Positions 7,124-12,875 of a stretch of DNA of 12,875 nt are shown piece after piece. The notes below the pieces were generated by a model. That model was not told where the DNA came from, ran no database searches, and was given only the letters and a program-made list of their open reading frames with translations. The stretch is from DATFKA01 sp042095835 (GTDB lineage: Bacteria; Bacteroidota; Bacteroidia; Chitinophagales; Saprospiraceae). The DNA lies in contig JBELML010000162.1 of the NCBI GenBank assembly GCA_042095835.1, positions 1-12,875 on the forward strand, in the 5' to 3' direction. Position numbers and translations under genes: made by a program. Numbering within the stretch: the first letter of the stretch is position 1; each line of letters begins with the position of its first letter.

Positions 7124-8962
7124 CTACCAAATAATACGATAGCTGATCGTCTTTCCATCCTCGACGGCCACAATTAATGCTTGACGCCCATCTCCTAGGT
7201 CTTCAACTTTCGTCTTGGCAGAAGTCTGTATATAGTAGCGATCATCGATGATGTACAGTTCCTCTTTAATCTTACCTAGCGATGCTCCGGAAGCCAAACA
7301 GAATACCAAATCGCCTTTCGCTTGACCCGAGAATGCTAATTGCCGCTCGATGGATTTCCGATCACTAGTCGGCGTGATCTGATCTACTACGTCGAGGCCA
7401 TAAGCCTGATAATGAAAAGTAGGCCGGTTATCATCGTCTACTTTGTAGGATCGATAGCGGTATTGGCCATCGGCAAATTGACCAGATAGGGAACCATCAC
7501 TTTGGCGTTGCGTCAACTGGATATCAGGTGTCAGAGGCTCGACTACACCAATTGCTCTGGAGACACCATTGCCACGATTGTACCACATGGGCGTCATATT
7601 GAGAAAATCACCGCGCCATACTTGCACAATGCTTGCTTGCTTGAGATCGTAAGTATAATGCAAGCCCGTAGGATCACCTACATTGATAGCGTTGGTGATC
7701 TTTTTGGACTGCTCCATCTGTGGCATTTTGAAGTCTACAAAACTCCGTAAGAGTCTAGCTTGATTACCCGAACGCTCAAAGATCGGATCAGTCGGATTAC
7801 TCCGTAAAGCCGAACTTTCGTAGTGTAAATTGACCGGACGGAAATTGCCCCCCTCTACACTGAAGCCCAACTGCGCTTGTCGCCAAACTTCTACTTTATC
7901 GTAGACCAAGCGGAAAGGTACACTTCCCTTGGTCAAAGAAGCAAGGTGTCTTTCAGTGCGGCTATACATATCATTAATGATCATCTCGCCATTGATCCAA
8001 AGACTCGCATTACCCTGACAAGCCAAAATAAAGAGATAATTCCCCGACTGCGGAATTTCAAATATACCTTCATAGATGATGGCAAAATCGTTGCTCGTCT
8101 GAGCTACATTCCAAGTAATCAGTTGGTCCGTACCTTTTGATTCACCTTTGACCGAAGACCAGTCTTTAGTTTCTTGAATATTTTCACGAACGACTTGGTA
8201 AGTCAAATCCTTCAATTGGACTGGTGTGCCATCAAAGCTGCGGTATTTAAAATTGCGGAAGGCAACTGGCCCGTGGTCGCCTTGGAAGACGAGTGGTCCC
8301 ATAGCTGCTTCATCACCACCGCCTACGTAGGGACCGCGGGTGGGTCCAGTCAATTCTACATTTTGGTGAATGACTACGCCGTTCAGCTCTACAAAGATGA
8401 TGCGTGCATTTTTAGTTTTCTTGCCTTGAGCATCGAAGCGTGGTGCTTGAAACGAGATCCGCAGCCGCTGCCAGAGACCGGGAGCTTTAGCGGCGTTGGT
8501 CGAAGGGGCAGTGCCTTCAAAACCTTCTTGACCTTTGGGCTGAGTATCGTCCCAACGCTGATAGATGCCTCCGAGGTCCGCAAAATTTGGACGCCTTTTG
8601 CCCCAACTGTCGCGTAGTTGGATTTCGTAGCGTCCTTGTAAATAGACGCCGGAGTTACTACCTACGGGCATCATCACTTCGAAGTCGAGATCGATATCGC
8701 CATGCTCGAATTGAGTGAAAATTTGGGCTTTATGATTATCATCAGGTAGATTAGCCAAAATGCCACTCCCTTTTTTAGTATTGAGGGTTTGGTCTTTGTC
8801 CATTGGTGCACTCACCGCCCCTACAATTTGCCAATTGCTTTGAGTCGTTTGGAAGGGAGAAAGGTCTGCAAAGCTCAGCTCCGACATGGGGAACTGTTCT
8901 TGGGCTTGCGCACCATTTCCAAGAAAGAGTACCAAAAGCCCTAAATATTTTTTCAGTTTCAT
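7124..8962 (-). CDS. secreted DUF1080 (3-keto-disaccharide hydrolase-like) protein with PA14-like and C-terminal domain
   Basis: A 612-residue exported protein with signal peptide 1-20 (MKLKKYLGLLVLFLGNGAQA). Residues about 25-245 match the DUF1080/GH16-like jelly-roll fold (PF06439), shown by NSGVYLQGRYEIQLRDSWG, GGIYQR, PGLWQRLRISF and a closing GPVAFRNFKYR. Some DUF1080 members hydrolyse 3-keto-disaccharides; others are probably only binding modules. Residues about 255-390 resemble PA14 (YEGIFEIPQSGNYLF, LWINGEMIIND, VPFRLVYDK), a carbohydrate-binding beta barrel. Residues about 395-612 are beta-rich with WRGDFLNMTPMWYNRGNG; I recall similar segments in planctomycete and Bacteroidota proteins related to DUF6797 but cannot assign it firmly. 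It is upstream of the propeller-cupredoxin gene on the same strand, which suggests joint periplasmic handling of an oxidised sugar. The divergent neighbour begins 132 bases away. The domain assignment is firm for DUF1080, fair for PA14 and weak for the last part. Confidence 0.85.
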   Translation of the reverse strand: MKLKKYLGLLVLFLGNGAQAQEQFPMSELSFADLSPFQTTQSNWQIVGAVSAPMDKDQTLNTKKGSGILANLPDDNHKAQIFTQFEHGDIDLDFEVMMPVGSNSGVYLQGRYEIQLRDSWGKRRPNFADLGGIYQRWDDTQPKGQEGFEGTAPSTNAAKAPGLWQRLRISFQAPRFDAQGKKTKNARIIFVELNGVVIHQNVELTGPTRGPYVGGGDEAAMGPLVFQGDHGPVAFRNFKYRSFDGTPVQLKDLTYQVVRENIQETKDWSSVKGESKGTDQLITWNVAQTSNDFAIIYEGIFEIPQSGNYLFILACQGNASLWINGEMIINDMYSRTERHLASLTKGSVPFRLVYDKVEVWRQAQLGFSVEGGNFRPVNLHYESSALRSNPTDPIFERSGNQARLLRSFVDFKMPQMEQSKKITNAINVGDPTGLHYTYDLKQASIVQVWRGDFLNMTPMWYNRGNGVSRAIGVVEPLTPDIQLTQRQSDGSLSGQFADGQYRYRSYKVDDDNRPTFHYQAYGLDVVDQITPTSDRKSIERQLAFSGQAKGDLVFCLASGASLGKIKEELYIIDDRYYIQTSAKTKVEDLGDGRQALIVAVEDGKTISYRIIW

Positions 8963-9031
8963 ACGTTTGTTAGATTTTATGAATTTAATCGGACATGGTA
9001 GAAAATTGTTCTCTAATTACCGATTAAGAAG

Positions 9032-9058
9032 CAAAATAAGGTTTAGTATCGTATTTTG
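9032..9058. promoter_or_regulatory. inverted repeat in the divergent promoter region
   Basis: CAAAATA (9032-9038) and TATTTTG (9052-9058) are a perfect 7-bp inverted repeat with a 13-base spacer. They lie in the 132-base gap between the divergent starts at 8962 and 9095. On each strand the arm resembles, one base off, the Bacteroidota -7 element TAnnTTTG, so these may be two facing promoter elements or a shared operator. No convincing -33 TTTG was found at the expected distance, so the call is tentative. Confidence 0.3.
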
Positions 9059-9094
9059 TTCCAAGCTATCTTACACAAGACCTATACCTCCACT

Positions 9095-10846
9095 ATGAAA
9101 CATTGTCTATTCTTAATACTTACAGTCCTCCTCTCTACTTGTTCTACCGTCCAATCTCCAAGTACCTATGATTACGGCACTGCAAATGAGGATGCACGAC
9201 TTTATTTCCTCAAAGGCTGGGAGGAAATCATGGACAATGGTCGCTGGACCGAATCTGAGCTGGCTTTCCGCAAAGCTGTCGAATTAGATCCAGATTGGTT
9301 ATTGGGTAAAAGTATGGTAGGTCGGATTACCAGAGACCTGAATGAACGACAGCAAATCCTCCAAACACTAGAAGCTCAAAAAGAGAAAGCCGATGCTGAT
9401 GAGCGTCTACTTTTAGATGTCAATATCCTGAGCTTACAAGCGGCTAACAATCAGGATTTGGGTATAAAAAATGCCAAATCCTTTAATGAACAACGCTTTC
9501 AATTGGCCCAGAAAAATTTTGGACAATTTGCGCGTAAGTACCCTGCAGATGCCTACTTCAAAGCAGAGTATATCGAGTTTTTACGCTATGCTCAAGGTGC
9601 TCAACAAGCTTTAGATACGTTAAACCAATTGGCTACTAAGCAGCAAAAACAACTTGGATTTTATACCAGCTACGCCGCCACTCTAGAGCTAGAGCTTGGC
9701 AACATAGAAAAGGCGGAAGCACTTTGTAATACCCTTGAGAAAAATTTAAATGATCCTAGCTATACCAGTCCTTTAATGTGCAAAGCAGGCATACTCCAAG
9801 CCAAAGGAGCCTTAAAAGATGCTAAAAAACTAGTCACTCAAGTAGTAGAAATAGATAGTAATCACCTCATTGCAGTAGGAATGCTAAACCGGATCAATGC
9901 ACAAATTGCGGAGCAAGAAACGCCATACCAAACGGTGCAAGGCGCCATTCCTTCGTCAAAATTGGGCTTTACATTGACCCACGAACATATCATGTCCAAC
10001 TATGGAAAAGATATCAGCGAAGCCGATACCTATGATCGTACCGCCCTGGTTCGTCAGGTCATTCCCTACTTAAGAAAGCTCAAATCACTGGGCATTGAGA
10101 CCATCGTGGATTGTACCACCGAGTATTTTGGTAGGAGGGTCGATTTATTGAAAACGATTTCCGATTCTTCTGGTGTACAAATCATTACTAATACAGGCAT
10201 CTATGGCGCTGCCGATGACCGCTATATTCCGGCTTTTGCCTACGATGCTACTGTCGAAGCACTCGCTCAAATGTGGACCCAAGAGTTTGAAAATGGTATA
10301 AAAGATACAGGCATCAAACCTGGTTTTATCAAGCTAGCTTTTGATGATGGAAAAAGCCCATCGGCAATAGACACCAAACTCTTCGAAGCGGGACTTCGCA
10401 CCCATTTGCAAACCGGTCTGACCATTGCTGTACACACTGGTGCGAACCTAGAGGCGGTAGAGCTACAAATGGAATTAATGAAGCAGTACGGTGTTCATCC
10501 AAGTGCCTGGATCTGGACTCATGCTAATAAGCTAAATGATGATAGTTTGCTACTTGAATACGCGGAAAAAGGGGCCTGGATTTCGCTAGACGGGGTCAAG
10601 GAGGAGAATATCGAAACCTATATCCGAAGGCTTCAACTTTTCCAAAAAAGGAACTTACTCCGCCAAGTACTCATTGCTCACGATGGGAACGGATTTCCGA
10701 ATGGCGGAGCTATCCGTTCTTTTGATGCGATACCTCGATTACTAGTTCCAGCGCTCTTGGAAAATGGTTTTTCCGAAACGGATATTCAGCAAATTTTTGT
10801 AGAAAACCCGAAGAGGGTATTTTTGGTTAAGGTGCGAAAAAATTAG
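9095..10846 (+). CDS. lipoprotein with TPR-like repeats fused to a phosphotriesterase-family metal hydrolase domain
   Basis: A 583-residue envelope protein. The ATG at 9095 is preferred to an upstream in-frame TTG at 9056 because it gives a lipoprotein signal (MKHCLFLILTVLLSTC) with lipobox L-S-T-C16. No acidic surface-export motif follows the cysteine, so a periplasm-facing anchor is likely. Residues about 25-280 are helical with TPR-like units (WTESELAFRKAVELDPDW, NIEKAEALCNTLEKN, GALKDAKKLVTQVVEIDSNH). Residues about 283-583 are a phosphotriesterase/amidohydrolase TIM barrel (PF02126). All metal-site residues are present: His296 and His298 in THEH, the carboxylatable Lys413 in GFIKLAFDD, His447 in VHTGA, His476 in WTHAN and Asp530 in AHDGNG. 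An active binuclear enzyme is therefore expected. Family members are lactonases, carboxylesterases or organophosphate hydrolases, and the sequence does not choose among these. Most family members are about 300-350 residues long, so the TPR front half is an added module. The next gene starts 76 bases on. Confidence 0.88.
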   Translation: MKHCLFLILTVLLSTCSTVQSPSTYDYGTANEDARLYFLKGWEEIMDNGRWTESELAFRKAVELDPDWLLGKSMVGRITRDLNERQQILQTLEAQKEKADADERLLLDVNILSLQAANNQDLGIKNAKSFNEQRFQLAQKNFGQFARKYPADAYFKAEYIEFLRYAQGAQQALDTLNQLATKQQKQLGFYTSYAATLELELGNIEKAEALCNTLEKNLNDPSYTSPLMCKAGILQAKGALKDAKKLVTQVVEIDSNHLIAVGMLNRINAQIAEQETPYQTVQGAIPSSKLGFTLTHEHIMSNYGKDISEADTYDRTALVRQVIPYLRKLKSLGIETIVDCTTEYFGRRVDLLKTISDSSGVQIITNTGIYGAADDRYIPAFAYDATVEALAQMWTQEFENGIKDTGIKPGFIKLAFDDGKSPSAIDTKLFEAGLRTHLQTGLTIAVHTGANLEAVELQMELMKQYGVHPSAWIWTHANKLNDDSLLLEYAEKGAWISLDGVKEENIETYIRRLQLFQKRNLLRQVLIAHDGNGFPNGGAIRSFDAIPRLLVPALLENGFSETDIQQIFVENPKRVFLVKVRKN

Positions 10847-10922
10847 AATATAAAAGGAAAGGCACCTGTGCCTGGAAGACTCTTTGTATATTAAAAGTGT
10901 CTATTTACTAAGAATAACAACT

Positions 10923-11849
10923 ATGCAGCAATTACCCATTACAGAAAAAGAGATCTCCAGTTGGACAAGTGCTCCTATATTTTCACCTATCCTCTGCGCT
11001 GCGCTTGATTTTTTTGAAATAGATACGTCTGCTTTCATCGAGCATTTTAAAGATAGCTTCCAAGCCATGCCTTATGACTTTTATGACGTTAAGAGAAAGC
11101 AATGGGAGCTACTCCCTGCCGAAGTTCAAGAAGGTCACTTTGATGCTTTTAAAGATTACTACCTTGACAATGAAGCATCGATGGTATCATTTTTCGAGCA
11201 GCTGCAACTTGGCGAGGGATTAAAGCAGCAACTGATCAACATCCAAGCCTGGCGAAGGCGATCTGTTTGCACCTTTGAACTCACCATGGAAAATCCGATC
11301 ACCATCAAGCGGATTTATCCTGAAGGTTTCGAGCAAGCCTTGGGCAAAACGGATATTAGATCCTTACCACGGATTTTTGCAGAAATGAATTCGGCCTTAG
11401 TGGAGCATGACCTATTCTATAGTTTTCTCAAAGCAGCGGCCCAATACGCCCAGCAAATCACACCCCATGTTGCGATTAAAAAACTGCAAATGACCGCTCA
11501 TTTTATGAGTGTAAAAGCACAGCAAGGCATTCCAGGGAATAATGCTCCAGAAGGTGCGCACGAAGATGGGGCCGATTTTATCGTATCCGCTTTAGTGATC
11601 AATCGATCAAACATTCAAGGAGGTAAAAGTCAGGTGTTTGAGAAAATGCCAGATGGAGCGCTGGTCAATATATTTGAGCGGGAACTACAAGCTGGTGAGT
11701 TTCTTTTCCAAGCCGATACGGGTGAAGAAAAACACTACGGCAACGACCTCTGGCATTATGTGACACCCTTCTACGTTGAGGGACCACATGAAGAAGCTTG
11801 GCGCGATATCATAGGCTTAGATCTTTCTATTACTCAACCCAAAATTTAG
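10923..11849 (+). CDS. 2OG-Fe(II) dioxygenase family protein (free amino-acid hydroxylase-like)
   Basis: A 308-residue probable cytoplasmic dioxygenase of the 2OG-Fe dioxygenase family (PF10014), which includes bacterial L-isoleucine/leucine hydroxylases. The ATG at 10923 is chosen over an in-frame TTG at 10884 because similarity-bearing sequence begins only after it. No signal peptide is visible. The metal triad is His213-x-Asp215 in PEGAHEDGADF and His278 in LWHYVTPF, followed by Arg294 in WRDIIGLDL as a candidate 2-oxoglutarate anchor. The intervening NIQGGKSQVFE fits the family's GGES-type strand. The roughly 150 residues before the core are less typical, and known members tend to be somewhat shorter. 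It follows the phosphotriesterase gene by 76 bases and may be co-transcribed. Its stop lies inside the 3' end of the convergent methyltransferase gene. Substrate not predictable: a free amino acid is the family default, a peptide or small metabolite the alternative. Confidence 0.8.
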   Translation: MQQLPITEKEISSWTSAPIFSPILCAALDFFEIDTSAFIEHFKDSFQAMPYDFYDVKRKQWELLPAEVQEGHFDAFKDYYLDNEASMVSFFEQLQLGEGLKQQLINIQAWRRRSVCTFELTMENPITIKRIYPEGFEQALGKTDIRSLPRIFAEMNSALVEHDLFYSFLKAAAQYAQQITPHVAIKKLQMTAHFMSVKAQQGIPGNNAPEGAHEDGADFIVSALVINRSNIQGGKSQVFEKMPDGALVNIFERELQAGEFLFQADTGEEKHYGNDLWHYVTPFYVEGPHEEAWRDIIGLDLSITQPKI

Positions 11850-12711
11850 CTTCATCAAGGTTGGTTCCGTATTTAAATTTCACCCTCAACTGTATAGGTT
11901 TTCCTCTTTCTACACGAGTAGGATTTTCTAATTTACAAACGGTAGGCGGCATCAAACTATCTGTACCTGTGAAATTACACCCTAGCGCAACTTGTACAAA
12001 GGAATGCATATAAACACAATTGGCCAATCCGGTAAGTGAGGGAACGACTTCAACAGTTTTTTCTACAATTTCTTCTTCAATATGGTAAAGATCTATATGA
12101 TTTAGCTCCTGCTGCAAAGATAATTGTTCGGGTAGATGCCTTGTGAAGTTAATAGGATAGTGCTTGTGGGCAGCATCAAAATCGGCATGACTCAATTGGA
12201 TGATATTGGTAATAAACTCAGGTAGCAGTTTTCCACCCGGTTTGAGGTATTGGCGTAGATTTTTGAATATTTGCACCTGGTATTCGTTGGCACAATAAAT
12301 GCTCATTAACTCTCCGACAATGTAATCGACGGGTTCTGGCAAGACGACGTTCATTGCGTCACCATAGATCACTTCAACTTTATCCGTCCAGCCATTTTTG
12401 GAGAGTTCTGCTTGAATAAAGTCTTTTAAATGTGGATTATACTCAATGAGGTAAGCCTTTTTCACAAAGGGCAGGAAGTGTTTAGTCAGCGCAAGCGTTC
12501 CAACTCCGGCTTCACATACCACTTTATCTGTAAAGTCATAATATTGGAATGCATTGGTAAAAGCATTCACTCGAGTCCGATCCGTCTCCATGACCTTATA
12601 GTAAATGTCTGGAAAACCATAATGCTCTTCATTAAAGGTTTGCGCTTCTAATATTTCATATTTGAGGCTATCGTAGCGATCCACTAGTTCAGAAAAAAAC
12701 TCGTATGCCAT
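11830..12711 (-). CDS. class I SAM-dependent methyltransferase with PRMT-like double-glutamate loop
   Basis: A 293-residue cytoplasmic methyltransferase with a Rossmann-like SAM fold. Motif I is VCEAGVGTL (about 65-73), the acidic end of strand 2 is Glu90 in AYLIEYNP, and Asp118 sits in YGDAMN. The loop after strand 4, VDYIVGELMSIYCANEYQ, carries Glu134 and Glu143 nine residues apart, as in the double-E loop of protein arginine methyltransferases. It is followed by LKPGGKLLPE, like the LKPGG-x-hydrophobic-P of PRMTs. The C-terminal third is beta-rich, as the PRMT barrel is, but no THW loop is seen. Arginine or another guanidino/amine substrate is therefore an inference, and a small-molecule methyltransferase remains possible. 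The gene is convergent with the 2OG dioxygenase gene and overlaps its end by 20 bases, so no terminator separates them. Confidence 0.8.
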   Translation of the reverse strand: MAYEFFSELVDRYDSLKYEILEAQTFNEEHYGFPDIYYKVMETDRTRVNAFTNAFQYYDFTDKVVCEAGVGTLALTKHFLPFVKKAYLIEYNPHLKDFIQAELSKNGWTDKVEVIYGDAMNVVLPEPVDYIVGELMSIYCANEYQVQIFKNLRQYLKPGGKLLPEFITNIIQLSHADFDAAHKHYPINFTRHLPEQLSLQQELNHIDLYHIEEEIVEKTVEVVPSLTGLANCVYMHSFVQVALGCNFTGTDSLMPPTVCKLENPTRVERGKPIQLRVKFKYGTNLDEAKFWVE

Positions 12712-12748
12712 GTCGACTATTGATTATTTTGACACTAAAGATAGGAAA

Positions 12749-12781
12749 CAAGCCTACAATTTTGAACAGCTGTAGGGCAAA
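12749..12781 (-). promoter_or_regulatory. candidate Bacteroidota-type promoter of the methyltransferase gene
   Basis: On the minus strand TTTG (plus-strand 12778-12781) is followed after 21 bases by TAGGCTTG (plus-strand 12749-12756). This matches the Bacteroidota -33 TTTG and -7 TAnnTTTG pattern at 7 of 8 positions in the -7 box. The expected transcription start is near 12742, about 30 bases before the ATG at 12711. The consensus is short, so a chance match is possible. Confidence 0.35.
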
Positions 12782-12855
12782 CGCACCAAAAAAATTACAC
12801 TACAATTTTTTATAAATTCAACTGAAACTCCAATTCAAAACCGCTCTGGCATCTT

Positions 12856-12874
12856 TCCCGAATTTACTTCGGGA
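12856..12874. repeat. palindromic hairpin at the window end sharing its core with 4798-4831
   Basis: TCCCGAA (12856-12862) and TTCGGGA (12868-12874) form a 7-bp stem with a 5-base loop. The same seven-base arms occur in the palindrome at 4798-4831. It lies upstream of the methyltransferase gene and may terminate a gene beyond the window. The right side runs to the last base, so its full extent and downstream context are not visible. Confidence 0.5.
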
Positions 12875-12875
12875 T

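Noticed and set aside
8174..8617. 147-codon plus-strand open frame
   Set aside because: It lies wholly antisense to the well-supported DUF1080 gene, has no recognisable domain, and is best explained as a frame shadow.
9056..9094. TTG-initiated extension of the phosphotriesterase lipoprotein
   Set aside because: It would bury the lipoprotein signal that begins at the ATG at 9095.
10860..10873. AGGCAC/GTGCCT palindrome after the phosphotriesterase gene, considered as a terminator
   Set aside because: The loop is only two bases (or five pairs with a four-base loop) and no T-run follows.
10884..10922. TTG-initiated extension of the dioxygenase gene
   Set aside because: The 13 added residues look unlike the rest of the protein, and the ATG at 10923 is a normal start.
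1..12875. CRISPR arrays, tRNA or rRNA genes, insertion sequences
   Set aside because: No regularly spaced direct repeats, cloverleaf pattern, ribosomal motifs or transposase-like protein was seen by eye on either strand.

Overview
The window looks like a chromosomal piece of a member of the Bacteroidota, probably from the Saprospiria/Lewinella side of the phylum. This is inferred from family content and not from any marker gene. The pointers are moderate GC, Sec and lipoprotein signals ending in AQ or C, a membrane-anchored AraC regulator, beta-lactamase-fold serine hydrolases with C-terminal beta domains, TPR-tailed hydrolases, and a DUF1080 protein next to a soluble-dehydrogenase-like beta-propeller. 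No rRNA, tRNA, CRISPR array, transposase or phage gene was seen. No gene-free stretch exceeds 300 bases.

Layout. Positions 1-81 may hold the tail of an upstream plus-strand gene. A plus-strand secreted PAF-acetylhydrolase-like esterase with a TPR tail (166-1695) meets a run of four minus-strand genes at a perfect 15-bp bidirectional hairpin (1752-1786). In transcription order the four are: a DUF1080/PA14 secreted protein (8962-7124), a beta-propeller protein ending in a complete blue-copper domain (6991-4841), a membrane AraC-type regulator (4686-3589) and a secreted beta-lactamase-fold serine hydrolase (3484-1793). Divergent from these, on the plus strand, are a lipoprotein fusing TPR-like repeats to a phosphotriesterase-family domain (9095-10846) and a 2OG-Fe(II) dioxygenase (10923-11849). 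The dioxygenase gene overlaps by 20 bp the end of a convergent methyltransferase gene (12711-11830) that carries a PRMT-like double-glutamate loop.

How the genes may work together. Five of the seven complete genes encode proteins with export or lipoprotein signals and hydrolase or oxidoreductase folds, so the region reads as a cell-envelope catabolic neighbourhood. The best-supported partnership is the DUF1080 protein with the propeller-cupredoxin protein. DUF1080 proteins include 3-keto-disaccharide hydrolases, and the propeller resembles the PQQ sugar dehydrogenase/DUF7133 group. A periplasmic sugar oxidation step whose electrons leave through blue copper, in place of the usual cytochrome c domain, is a reasonable hypothesis but is not shown by the sequence. 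The membrane AraC protein probably controls its neighbours. The dioxygenase and methyltransferase lack export signals and look like a separate cytoplasmic pair.

The most noteworthy items are the propeller-cupredoxin fusion, the TPR-phosphotriesterase lipoprotein, the PRMT-like bacterial methyltransferase, a nested inverted repeat between the two sugar-oxidation genes (7027-7106), and a palindrome core (TCCCGAA/TTCGGGA) shared by two intergenic sites.
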